Source: Burkholderiaceae bacterium (GTDB lineage: Bacteria; Pseudomonadota; Gammaproteobacteria; Burkholderiales; Burkholderiaceae). From it: a DNA stretch of 14,772 nt. The number at the start of each line of letters is the position of its first letter. The stretch's first letter is position 1. This document shows positions 7,000 to 14,185 of this stretch, piece after piece. The notes under the pieces were generated by a model. The model worked only from the letters and a program-made list of their open reading frames with translations, had not been told where the DNA came from and did no database searches. The translations under genes were made by a program, and so were the position numbers. Location of the stretch: assembly GCA_022701965.1 (NCBI GenBank), contig JAKONL010000050.1, positions 1 through 14,772 of the forward strand. The letters run 5' to 3'.

Positions 7000-9174
7000 C
7001 TAGGCCGTACGGCCGCCCCCGCGCGGCGTCGCGGCAGGATGCGCAGGGTGGCCGAGGATCTGGCGGATCTTGCGGGCCAGTTCCTCGCGCGTGTAGGGCT
7101 TGCTCAGCAACGCGACCCCGGGGTCGAGCCGGCCGCCGTGCACGATGGCGTTCTCGGTGTAGCCCGACGTGAAAAGTACCTGCATGTGTGGCTTCAGCAG
7201 CTTCGCCCGGCGCGCGAGCTCCGGGCTGCGCAGCGTGCCGGGCATCACCACGTCGGTGAAGAGCAGGTCGATCGGCACGCCGCTCTCGACCACCACGAGC
7301 GCGCTCTGCGCATCGGGCGCCTCGAGCACCCGGTAGCCGAGGTCGGTGAGCAGGTCGACCACGGTCTCGCGCACCTGGGCGTCGTCCTCGACCACGAGAA
7401 CGGTCTCGGTTCCGCCGGGCGCGGTCGTCGTCGACGACGGTTCCTCGGCGTGCTCGGCGTCGGCCGAACGCGGCAGGTAGAGCCGCACGGTGGTGCCATG
7501 CCCCGGCTCGCTGTAGATCTTCACGTGGCCGCCACTCTGCTTGACGAAGCCGTACACCATCGACAGGCCCAGGCCGGTGCCGTGGCCTTCGGGCTTGGTG
7601 GTGAAGAAGGGCTCGAACGCCTTGTCCACGATGTCCTGGGTCATGCCGGAGCCGGTGTCGGAGACGGCGATCATCACGTACTGGCCGGCCGTCACGTCCG
7701 GATGCACCCGTGCATAGCCGTCGTCCAGGCTCGCATTGCCGGCCTCGATCGTCAGCCGGCCCTGGCCCTGCATCGCGTCGCGCGCATTGATGGCGAGGTT
7801 GAGCAGCGCGTTCTCGAGGAAGTTGCGGTCCACCAGCGTGTTCCACATGCCGCCGGCCACCACCGTCTCGAGCTCGACCGTCTCGCCCAGCGTCCGGCGC
7901 AGCAGTTCGTCGAGCTCGCGCAGGAGCCGCCCGGTGTTGATCACCACCGGCGCGAGCGGCTGCTTGCGCGCGAAGGCGAGCAGGTGCGAGGCCAGCTTGG
8001 CGCCACGCTCCACGCCGCCGATCGCCCCGCTCAGGCGCCTCTGGGTGGGCTCGTCGCCGGGCATCGTGCGCCGCAGCAGGTGCAGGTTGCCCGCGATGAC
8101 CTGCAGCGCATTGTTGAAATCGTGCGCCACGCCGCCGGTGAGCTTGCCCAGCGCCTCCATCTTCTGCGACTGCAGCAGCGCGGCCTGCATCGCGAGCCGG
8201 TCGCTGTCGCTCTTCCTGAGCGCTTCGGTCCGCTGTTCGACCAGCTGTTCGAGCTCGTCGCGATGGCGCGTGAGCTCGATCTCCGCCCGGCGCTGGCTCG
8301 TGATGTCCGCGCCCTGGATGAAGATGCCCGACACCGTGCCGTCGAGTTCGCAGACCGGCTGGTAGACGACGTCGATGAAGCGGTCGTCGAGCACTCCGCT
8401 GGCGGCGTCGCGCAATCGCACCGGGCGTCCGTGCAGCAGCCGGGCCTCGCCGCTCGCGTAGACGGCATCGAGGATCTCGAAGAGCCCCTGGCCTTCGATC
8501 TCGGGCGAGACCTCGCGCGCCGACTTCCCCAGGAGGTCGGCGCTGCCGATCAGCTTGCAGAACGCCGCATTCGCCATCTCGTAGACATGGCGCGGCCCGC
8601 GCACGACGGCGAGGAAGCCTGGCGCCTGCGCGAACAGTTGGCGCAGCTGGCCGGCCTCGGCCGTGAGCACGTCGTTGCGCTGCTGCACCGCTTCGGCGCG
8701 CTTCAGGATGCGGTGATGCAGCACGCTGCCGGTGTCCGCCGAAGCGCGTTCACGTTCGCGCTCGCGCGTTCTGGCGCGCAGCCGCTGCAGTTCCGTCACG
8801 TCCTCGGTGTGCTGCATCACGTAGGTGAGCGTGCCGTCCTCGTCGAACAGCGGCGTATGCGTCGCGCTCCAGTAGCGCTGTTCGACGACCTGGCCCTCCG
8901 GCGTCTCGCGCAGCAGGTCGTAGCGGATCAGCGGCAGTTCGTCGCGCGTGCGCAGGCGGACCGTCCGGTCCAGCGATTCCCGCAGCTGCAGGTCGCTCTC
9001 CGCATTGGGACTCGGAAAGGCGTCGAACACCGAGCGCCCGACCAGCGACGAGAGTTCCCGACCGGTCACTTTCAGGTATGCCAGGTTCGCGCCCGCGATG
9101 ACGAAGTCGGGCTCCATCACCAGATAGGGGTTGGGCGATGCGTCGAAGAGATGGAAGAAGTTGAGCTTGTCCAG
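7000..9174 (-). CDS. Soluble PAS-PAS hybrid histidine kinase with C-terminal receiver
   Basis: About 724 residues with no transmembrane helix, so cytoplasmic. In order: PAS domain (about 3-125, opening FFHLFDASPNPYLV), a charged helical linker (132-145), a second PAS domain (about 175-295), a coiled coil (300-320), the dimerisation/phosphoacceptor helix with GGVAHDFNN (His351), an ATPase domain with N box NLAINARDA (459-467), DTGSG (506-510), FEPFFTTK (520-527) and GTGLGLS (532-538), and a receiver with Asp597/Asp598, phosphoacceptor Asp641 (FTDVVMP) and Lys692. No partner regulator is nearby. No ATG, GTG or TTG lies in frame before the first PAS helix. I place the start at a CTG (9174) with GGAG seven bases ahead; internal GTG/ATG at 9120/9117 would cut into the PAS domain. 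It lies 50 nt after the ketosynthase stop. Confidence 0.85.
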   Translation of the reverse strand: MDKLNFFHLFDASPNPYLVMEPDFVIAGANLAYLKVTGRELSSLVGRSVFDAFPSPNAESDLQLRESLDRTVRLRTRDELPLIRYDLLRETPEGQVVEQRYWSATHTPLFDEDGTLTYVMQHTEDVTELQRLRARTRERERERASADTGSVLHHRILKRAEAVQQRNDVLTAEAGQLRQLFAQAPGFLAVVRGPRHVYEMANAAFCKLIGSADLLGKSAREVSPEIEGQGLFEILDAVYASGEARLLHGRPVRLRDAASGVLDDRFIDVVYQPVCELDGTVSGIFIQGADITSQRRAEIELTRHRDELEQLVEQRTEALRKSDSDRLAMQAALLQSQKMEALGKLTGGVAHDFNNALQVIAGNLHLLRRTMPGDEPTQRRLSGAIGGVERGAKLASHLLAFARKQPLAPVVINTGRLLRELDELLRRTLGETVELETVVAGGMWNTLVDRNFLENALLNLAINARDAMQGQGRLTIEAGNASLDDGYARVHPDVTAGQYVMIAVSDTGSGMTQDIVDKAFEPFFTTKPEGHGTGLGLSMVYGFVKQSGGHVKIYSEPGHGTTVRLYLPRSADAEHAEEPSSTTTAPGGTETVLVVEDDAQVRETVVDLLTDLGYRVLEAPDAQSALVVVESGVPIDLLFTDVVMPGTLRSPELARRAKLLKPHMQVLFTSGYTENAIVHGGRLDPGVALLSKPYTREELARKIRQILGHPAHPAATPRGGGRTA

Positions 9175-9181
9175 AATTCGG

Positions 9182-9185
9182 CTCC
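9182..9185 (-). promoter_or_regulatory. GGAG ribosome-binding site before the kinase's presumed CTG start
   Basis: Read on the minus strand, GGAG is followed by seven bases (CCGAATT) and then CTG GAC AAG, which begins the helix leading into the first PAS domain. The spacing is ideal for translation start at 9174. The ATG at 9190 lies just upstream but is one base out of frame with the kinase. Confidence 0.4.
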
Positions 9186-9224
9186 GGCATACGGTGGTTC
9201 GAATGTTGGCGGGAGTGGCGGTGT

Positions 9225-10466
9225 TCAGTCGGGCTGGGTGAACACGAGTACCGAATTCGATCCGCCGAAGGCGAACGAACTGCTGATCGCCGCACGGAGG
9301 TCCGGCGCAGGCGCGCCACCATCGTTGAGAAGGTTGAGAAGGCAGTCCGCGTCGGCGCGGTCGCAATGGGCATTCGGCGGCAGCTGGCGGCGGCTGAGCG
9401 ACAGCACGGTGATCAGGGCTTCGAGCGCACCGGCGGCTCCGAGCAGGTGGCCGTGCAATGCCTTGGTCGAACTCACGCGCAGGCCGGCCAACGCATTGCC
9501 CCAGACCTCGGCGAGCGCCGCGCTCTCGACCGCATCGCCGATGCGGGTCGCGGTGCCGTGGGCGTTGCAGTAGCCGATGTCGGCTGGCGCGAGTCCGGCC
9601 TGCTGCAGCGCGAGCCGGAGCGCACGGGCCTGGCCTCGCGCATCCGGTTTGGTGAGGTGCGTCGCGTCGCAGCTGCTGCCCCAGCCGGCGAGCGTCGCGT
9701 GGGAGCGCGCACCGCGCGCACGTGCATGCCCGGCGGACTCGAGCACGAGGAAGGCGGCGCCTTCGCCGAGCGCGAATCCGGATCGGTCGGCCGCGAAGGG
9801 GCGTACCGCGGACGCTGCCTGAGCGGCGTCCGCCGGATCGAACGAGGCCAGCGTCTGCATCGCCTGCCAGGCCATCACCACGCCGGGCACGACCAGTGCC
9901 TCGCTGCCGCCGGCGATCGCGACGTCGACCTCGCCTCGTGCGACCGCCTTGGCCGCCTCGGCGATGGCGATGGACGACGAGGCGCAGGCGACCGAGTAGG
10001 TCAGCACCGGCCCGTGCGCCTCCTGGCGCATCGCGACGTGCGCGGCGGGGGCATTGGGCATGAAGGCGGGAATCGTCAGCGGCGGCACGCGTCCGCCGCT
10101 GCGGTAGGCCGCCTCCAGCGCCGCGGCGCCGCCCATGCCGCAGCCCGCGAAGACGCCGATGCGCTCGGACGCGACCGCGCCCCGCTCGAGCCCCGCATCG
10201 CGCATCGCGAGGTCGGCTGCGGCGACGGCGAGCTGGCTCACGCGATCGACGCCGGCGAGCTGCAGCTTGGTGAACCAGCGCGCGGGATCGAAGTCGACCG
10301 TGGCGGCGATGGCCGGTCGGGGAAGCTCGGGAAAGACGGGCGCGAGCGCCGACTCGGCGCGCATCAGGGCATCGAACAGCGCGGACGGATCGTCGCCGTG
10401 CGGCGAGACCGTGCCGAGTCCGGTCACCTCGACGGTGTGGAGCTGCAGGGACGTCGGGGCTGGCAT
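9225..10466 (-). CDS. Beta-ketoacyl-ACP synthase (FabF/KAS II-like, aryl-polyene type)
   Basis: A 413-residue thiolase-fold condensing enzyme. The catalytic Cys161 is in YSVACASSS, His303 in CNAHGTAT, and Lys335/His340 in STKALHGHLLGAAG; the C-terminal FGGSNSVLVF (400-409) with Asn404 closes the active site. It is therefore a full ketosynthase rather than a chain-length factor, which would lack the Cys. It should condense malonyl-ACP with the growing aryl-polyene chain. It starts 8 nt after the ACP stop, matching its function as partner to that carrier. Aryl-polyene clusters normally encode two or more such proteins, so another may lie outside the window. A role in general fatty-acid synthesis is less likely given the neighbours. 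Confidence 0.9.
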   Translation of the reverse strand: MPAPTSLQLHTVEVTGLGTVSPHGDDPSALFDALMRAESALAPVFPELPRPAIAATVDFDPARWFTKLQLAGVDRVSQLAVAAADLAMRDAGLERGAVASERIGVFAGCGMGGAAALEAAYRSGGRVPPLTIPAFMPNAPAAHVAMRQEAHGPVLTYSVACASSSIAIAEAAKAVARGEVDVAIAGGSEALVVPGVVMAWQAMQTLASFDPADAAQAASAVRPFAADRSGFALGEGAAFLVLESAGHARARGARSHATLAGWGSSCDATHLTKPDARGQARALRLALQQAGLAPADIGYCNAHGTATRIGDAVESAALAEVWGNALAGLRVSSTKALHGHLLGAAGALEALITVLSLSRRQLPPNAHCDRADADCLLNLLNDGGAPAPDLRAAISSSFAFGGSNSVLVFTQPD

Positions 10467-10474
10467 CGCCGGAT

Positions 10475-10750
10475 TCAGACCGTGCTCTCGGCCTTGGTTT
10501 CCTTCGTTTCCTTGGCTTCCTTGGCGGCGATCGCGCCGTCGACCAGCGACGCGAGTTCGGCCAGCGTGTCGATGTTCGGGTTGTCGTCGGGCACCACGAT
10601 ATGGAAATGGTCCTCGACCGCGAAGATGAACTCGGCCAGTGCCAGGGAATCGAGCCCTTTTTCGCGCATGGACGCCTGGGGATCAAGGTCCGACACCGGA
10701 ATGTCGTACTTCTCCTGGATCAGCGCTTGCAGTTCGGTGAGCGAACTCAT
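10475..10750 (-). CDS. Acyl carrier protein
   Basis: A 91-residue acidic four-helix carrier protein. Ser35 in KGLDSLALAEF is the phosphopantetheine attachment site, and DIPVSDLDP and VEDHFHIVVPDD are typical of helices around it. It would carry the aryl-polyene chain between ketosynthase, ketoreductase and dehydratase. The ATG at 10750 is preceded by GGAAAG (10761-10766, ten bases away) and overlaps the PAP2 stop as ATGA. It is followed 8 nt later by the ketosynthase. The last 16 residues form a Lys/Glu/Thr-rich tail with a repeated KET unit beyond the usual ACP end. The reading frame remains open further upstream to 11812, but that part is a shadow of PAP2. Confidence 0.9.
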   Translation of the reverse strand: MSSLTELQALIQEKYDIPVSDLDPQASMREKGLDSLALAEFIFAVEDHFHIVVPDDNPNIDTLAELASLVDGAIAAKEAKETKETKAESTV

Positions 10751-11454
10751 GATGGTTTTTCTTTCCGTGTTGGCCCTGAATTCGATGATATCCGGTGGGC
10801 GCGGGGCTTCCAATGCAGCGACGGCAGGGCGAAAACGATGCCCAGCATCGCGCCGCCGGCGACATCCAGCACCACGTGCTGCCGCGTGGCCAGCGTCGAC
10901 CATGCGATGGCGACGAACCAGATCAGGTTGACCGCGCGCAGCGCGCGAGGCGCCCCGATGCCGCGCAGTACTCGCTCGATGCGGACCACCGTGAACATCG
11001 CGGCGGCGACGTGCATCGAGGGACAGGCGTTGCCCGCGGCATCGATGCCCTGCAGCAGCTGGAAACCGAAGAAACCCGAGGCGTCGAAAGCCGTCGGCGG
11101 CACGGCCGTCGGCCAGAAATGGAAGATGGCGAGGCCCGCCGCGCACATCGCCACCATCCAGGAGCCGCAGGAGGCGAGCGAACGGAAGTCGCGCTGCATG
11201 CCCGGGCCGATGCCGATGTAGATCCACAGCGACAGGTACGGAAAGATCGCCTCGGGCCGGAATGCCACCAGGGCGTCCAGCGGCGTCAGCGGCATCGTCG
11301 CGACCGGATACGCAGGATGGCGAAGAAGCTGGAAGTACGCGACGAAGAAGAGCGTCGTCAGGACGGTGGTGCCGACCAGCTTCAGCATGAAGAGATGGCG
11401 CATCCGGTAGGCGAGCTCGGTCGTCCACGGTGCGCCGTGCGGCGGTGCGTTCAA
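10747..11454 (-). CDS. PAP2-superfamily membrane phosphatase (PF14378-like)
   Basis: A 235-residue protein with about five or six hydrophobic segments. Two of the three PAP2 motifs are clear: CPSMH (residues 144-148, in place of PSGH) and TRQHVVLD (190-197) with Arg191, nucleophile His193 and Asp197. The PSMH form resembles the inositol-phosphorylceramide synthase/PAP2_3 branch, in which some members transfer head groups instead of hydrolysing phosphate. Likely substrates are lipid phosphates or polyprenyl phosphates at the membrane. It starts 27 nt after the glycosyltransferase stop and its stop overlaps the ACP start by ATGA. In this operon it may remove a phosphate from a lipid anchor made by the acyltransferase, or transfer a head group; both are inference. 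Confidence 0.78.
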   Translation of the reverse strand: MNAPPHGAPWTTELAYRMRHLFMLKLVGTTVLTTLFFVAYFQLLRHPAYPVATMPLTPLDALVAFRPEAIFPYLSLWIYIGIGPGMQRDFRSLASCGSWMVAMCAAGLAIFHFWPTAVPPTAFDASGFFGFQLLQGIDAAGNACPSMHVAAAMFTVVRIERVLRGIGAPRALRAVNLIWFVAIAWSTLATRQHVVLDVAGGAMLGIVFALPSLHWKPRAHRISSNSGPTRKEKPS

Positions 11455-11481
11455 GGCGCTCGGTCCCGGTCGGCTCGGCTG

Positions 11482-12258
11482 TCAGGCCTGGAACGGCGGC
11501 AGCCCGCGCAGGCGCCGCAGCGCCAGGCCCGGCAGCCGCATCAGGAATTCGCCCATCAGCCGCGCGTGCATCCAGCTCAGCAGCAGGTTGTCGCGGACAT
11601 ACTTGAAGTGCGACACGCCGCCGTCGTCCGCCTTCAGGTACCTGACCGGTGCGTCGATGTTGACCGGCTTGGCGCCACCCCAGACCAGACGCACCACGGC
11701 CTCGGTGTCGAAGTCGAAGCGGCGCATCCAGCTCTGCCGTTTCATGACCGCGATCAGCGGCGACACCGGATAGATGCGAAAGCCGTAGAGCGAATCGCCC
11801 ACACCCGCCCACAGCGTCTCGAGGTGCGTCCAGCCGTTGGACAGCTTGCGGCCCTGCACGCGCGCCATCGGCGCGGTGGCGTCGAAGACCGGGCGCCCGA
11901 GCACGATCGTGTCGGGACGTGCCTGCGACGCGTGCATGAACGAGGCGATCAGGTCTTCCGGATGCTGGCCGTCGGAGTCCATGGCGAGCGCATGGGTGTA
12001 GCCAGCCGCCTCGGCAGCCTCGAGCCCATGCAGCATCGCCGCGCCCTTGCCCTGGTTGTGCGGCAGCACGAACACGCGCAGGCCGGGGTCCTCGGCGGCC
12101 ATCCGGACCATGCGCTCGGCAGTACCGTCGGTGCTGCCGTCGATCACGACCCAGACCGGGTTCCAGTGCGCGCGGGCCGCGCTCACGGTGGAGAAGAGTC
12201 GCTCGCCGGTGTCGTAGCTCGGGATCAGGACGAGATGGGTGCGCGAAGGTTCTTGCAT
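11482..12258 (-). CDS. Family 2 glycosyltransferase (DPM1-like)
   Basis: A 258-residue GT-A enzyme. It starts with the nucleotide-binding strand HLVLIPSYDTG, followed by VVIDGSTDGTAE (37-48), the metal-binding DSDGQHPED (94-102), a GDSLYGFRIYP acceptor-loop segment (154-164) and FDFDTE (181-186), all typical of polyprenyl-phosphate mannosyl/glucosyl-type synthases. There is no C-terminal membrane pair, so it is probably soluble or peripheral. Glycosyltransferases of this type are a regular part of aryl-polyene and xanthomonadin clusters, where they are thought to help attach the polyene to a lipid. Its start overlaps the acyltransferase end by 34 nt, implying coupled translation. Donor and acceptor are not evident from sequence. 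Confidence 0.85.
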   Translation of the reverse strand: MQEPSRTHLVLIPSYDTGERLFSTVSAARAHWNPVWVVIDGSTDGTAERMVRMAAEDPGLRVFVLPHNQGKGAAMLHGLEAAEAAGYTHALAMDSDGQHPEDLIASFMHASQARPDTIVLGRPVFDATAPMARVQGRKLSNGWTHLETLWAGVGDSLYGFRIYPVSPLIAVMKRQSWMRRFDFDTEAVVRLVWGGAKPVNIDAPVRYLKADDGGVSHFKYVRDNLLLSWMHARLMGEFLMRLPGLALRRLRGLPPFQA

Positions 12259-13031
12259 TCAGGCGGCGCCTCTGGCGGGCGCGGTTCCAGGGTGTGGCGA
12301 AAGTAGTGTTCGAGCTGCTGCAGGAGCTGCGCGCTGTCGGCGACCGGCTCGAAGCGCTGGCCCAGGCGCAGCGTGAAGACCAGCGGCAGCGGCGGCACGC
12401 GCCACAGCGGCCAGCCCTTGCCCAGGTAGGGCGAGTCGGTGTCGATGAAGACGGTCTGGATCGGAGCCTGGGCGAGCTTGGCGATCAGCGTGACGCCGGG
12501 TCGGAAGGCGTTCACGGCGGCACCGCCGCTGCGCTCGCTGCGCGTGCCCTCGGGAAAGATCACCAGCTGCCCGCCACGACGCAGATCCTGCACCGCCAGC
12601 CGGATCATGCTGTGCGCCGAATCGTTGCGGATGTAGCCGGCCAAGCGCGCGCCACCGGCGAGAAAAACGTTGCGCATCAGCGTCGCCTTCATGATGCAGG
12701 CGCTGCGCGGCAGGCGGGAAACCAGGAGCAGCGCATCGAGCATGGTCGGATGGTTGGCCGCGAGGATCAGGCCGTGTTCGTGTCGCAGCGCGTCCAGGCA
12801 GCGCGCGTCGATGCGCATCATCCCGCTGCATGTCGCGACCCGCCAGAAGAGCCGGTAGGCGTCGGCAATGACGCGCCGGCCGAGCGTGCGCCCCGCCGTC
12901 GCCGGCAGCGCCGGCATCAGCAGCACGGCGATCAGGTTCCAGGCGAGCGACCCCAGGCCGAGGCCGGCGAGGAGTACGTAGAGCGGCGGAGCGAACGCGA
13001 TCGATCGAGCGACTTGCAGCGACCGTCTCAT
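12225..13031 (-). CDS. Lysophospholipid acyltransferase (PlsC/LPLAT-like)
   Basis: A 268-residue acyltransferase. The catalytic block is NHPTMLD (residues 93-99; His94 and Asp99 form the HxxxxD motif), with FPEGTRS (159-165) as the phosphate-binding block III. Residues about 12-42 are strongly hydrophobic, consistent with an N-terminal membrane anchor on the cytoplasmic face. In aryl-polyene clusters such enzymes are thought to transfer the finished polyene or a fatty acid onto a glycerol-type lipid. It begins 16 nt after the chorismatase stop and overlaps the glycosyltransferase by 34 nt. The last 20 residues are proline- and charge-rich. A role in ordinary phospholipid synthesis is possible but less likely here. 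Confidence 0.87.
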   Translation of the reverse strand: MRRSLQVARSIAFAPPLYVLLAGLGLGSLAWNLIAVLLMPALPATAGRTLGRRVIADAYRLFWRVATCSGMMRIDARCLDALRHEHGLILAANHPTMLDALLLVSRLPRSACIMKATLMRNVFLAGGARLAGYIRNDSAHSMIRLAVQDLRRGGQLVIFPEGTRSERSGGAAVNAFRPGVTLIAKLAQAPIQTVFIDTDSPYLGKGWPLWRVPPLPLVFTLRLGQRFEPVADSAQLLQQLEHYFRHTLEPRPPEAPPECKNLRAPISS

Positions 13032-13047
13032 CGCGTCGGCGCCGGGC

Positions 13048-14079
13048 TCATGGTTTCAGTGCGCCCGGCGCCACGGCGTGCGCCTCGATCTCGACGAGGA
13101 GATCCTGGCGGCAGATGTCGGCCTCCAGCACCACGGCGTCGCGCAGCGTGGGCGCCGCGACGCCCAGCACCTCTTCCAGCACCGCGCGGACGGCAGCAGC
13201 CTGCTCGACGTGGCGGACGTAGACGACGGCCTCGAGCCGCGACAGGTCGAAGACGGCGCTGGTGCGCGCGTTGGCGGCCGCGATCACGGCGTCGAGGTTG
13301 CGCAGCGTCTCGCGGGTCTGCGCCGCGACGTCGCCCACGTGGACGGTCTCGTGCCCGACGATGCTGGCCGTCCCGGAGATGAAGAGCGCGACATCGCCAC
13401 CGCCGAGCTCGGCCAGCGCCGCGCGCGAGAAGGTCGGCGAGCGCGGGCCGTAGGTTTCCGGATAGCGGTAGGCCGAGACCTGGCGCGGGTTCTCGACCGG
13501 CACCGGCGCGATCTGTCCGGCGAGGAAGCGGATGCAGAGCGCGCCCTGGCGGATGCCGAGTGCGCAGGCGGCCGGGGCGCCTTCGAAGGCGGCCTGGCCG
13601 GCTTCGAGAAAGGCCTCCTGGCGGCCGGTGTTGAATTGCCGGTAACGCTCGAGTCCGCCGCCATCGCCGTTGATCTGCGGCAAGTAGTTCCAGATGCGCA
13701 GGAGGTGCGGGCAGTTCGTGTCCTCGAGCGCCCTGAAGAGGTCGCGATAGGCGCGTTCCGCGAGCCGGGCGACGCCCTGGCGCTCGACCGTCTCGTCCAG
13801 GTCGACCGCGCCGAGCACCCAGTGGCCGTCGGTGCGCCAGCGCACCAGCCCAGTCATGCCCGACTGCACCTGGCCGCTCGCATGCCAGATGTCGGCCATC
13901 GGCCCGCGCTCGGAAAGCACGTGGGCGTTGACGGTCGGCATCCAGGCCAGGTCGTCCGGTGTACCGTAGCCGAGCCCGCCGAAGGGCGAGAGGGACCCTT
14001 CGGCCATCGCCAACCCTTCGGAGAGGGAGAGGCGTTCGATGCGCAGCGGAGGCACCTTCAGAAGATCGCGAGCGCTCAT
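13048..14079 (-). CDS. xanB2: Chorismatase, XanB2/Hyg5/FkbO family (hydroxybenzoate synthase)
   Basis: A 343-residue protein resembling the chorismatase family, which cleaves chorismate to pyruvate plus 3-hydroxybenzoate and/or 4-hydroxybenzoate (XanB2, Hyg5) or a dihydroxy acid (FkbO). Landmarks are LRIWNYLPQIN (residues 127-137), RYRQFNTGRQEAF (145-157), FISGTASIVGHETVHVGD (233-250) and the C-terminal CRQDLLVEIE (323-332). Cys323 and Glu330 are spaced as I recall for the key Cys and Glu of Hyg5. It would supply the aryl starter of the pigment. I chose the ATG at 14079, preceded by AAAGGAAG, over the ATG at 14103, which has no ribosome-binding site. First gene of the minus-strand operon. Confidence 0.85.
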   Translation of the reverse strand: MSARDLLKVPPLRIERLSLSEGLAMAEGSLSPFGGLGYGTPDDLAWMPTVNAHVLSERGPMADIWHASGQVQSGMTGLVRWRTDGHWVLGAVDLDETVERQGVARLAERAYRDLFRALEDTNCPHLLRIWNYLPQINGDGGGLERYRQFNTGRQEAFLEAGQAAFEGAPAACALGIRQGALCIRFLAGQIAPVPVENPRQVSAYRYPETYGPRSPTFSRAALAELGGGDVALFISGTASIVGHETVHVGDVAAQTRETLRNLDAVIAAANARTSAVFDLSRLEAVVYVRHVEQAAAVRAVLEEVLGVAAPTLRDAVVLEADICRQDLLVEIEAHAVAPGALKP

Positions 14080-14083
14080 GTCA

Positions 14084-14091
14084 CTTCCTTT
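14084..14091 (-). promoter_or_regulatory. Ribosome-binding site deciding the chorismatase start
   Basis: On the minus strand AAAGGAAG is followed by TGAC and then ATG at 14079. This is the best Shine-Dalgarno match near any start on the minus strand and argues for the shorter protein instead of the start at 14103. Confidence 0.65.
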
Positions 14092-14123
14092 GTCCGGACT
14101 CACCCGGTGGGGTTATGCAGATC

Positions 14124-14163
14124 GAAAAGAGGAAAAGAGCCGCTCTCCGGGTAAGAGAACGGC
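14124..14163 (-). promoter_or_regulatory. Terminator-like leader hairpin before the chorismatase operon
   Basis: Read on the minus strand, GCCG-TT-CTCT, loop TACCCGG, AGAG-CGGC forms an eight-base-pair stem with a 2-nt bulge (14163-14139), immediately followed by the pyrimidine tract TCTTTTCCTCTTTTC (14138-14124). It lies a few bases after the predicted transcription start and about 60 nt before the ATG, so it could attenuate the operon. The loop (14147-14153) can pair with CCGGGTG at 14101-14107, just upstream of the ribosome-binding site, which offers an alternative fold. Confidence 0.4.
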
Positions 14164-14176
14164 CCGTCGGCAGCGG

Positions 14177-14185
14177 ATTATCCCA
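14177..14185 (-). promoter_or_regulatory. Extended -10 promoter element for the chorismatase operon
   Basis: On the minus strand TGG-GATAAT reads as an extended -10 (TGn plus five of six matches to TATAAT). The best -35 at 16-nt spacing, CGGACC (14199-14204), matches only three of six bases, which fits an extended -10 promoter. Transcription would start near 14170, giving a leader of about 90 nt. Confidence 0.45.

Noticed and set aside
7039..9573. An 844-residue plus-strand open frame opposite the kinase
   Set aside because: It has Arg/Ala/Val-rich composition, no domain, and lies antisense to a protein with a complete set of kinase motifs; it is a GC-driven shadow.
7000..10686. A single 1228-residue minus-strand open frame
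   Set aside because: Only the part left of about 9174 is kinase-like. The rest is arginine-rich shadow of the ketosynthase and ACP genes, which have intact motifs in other frames.
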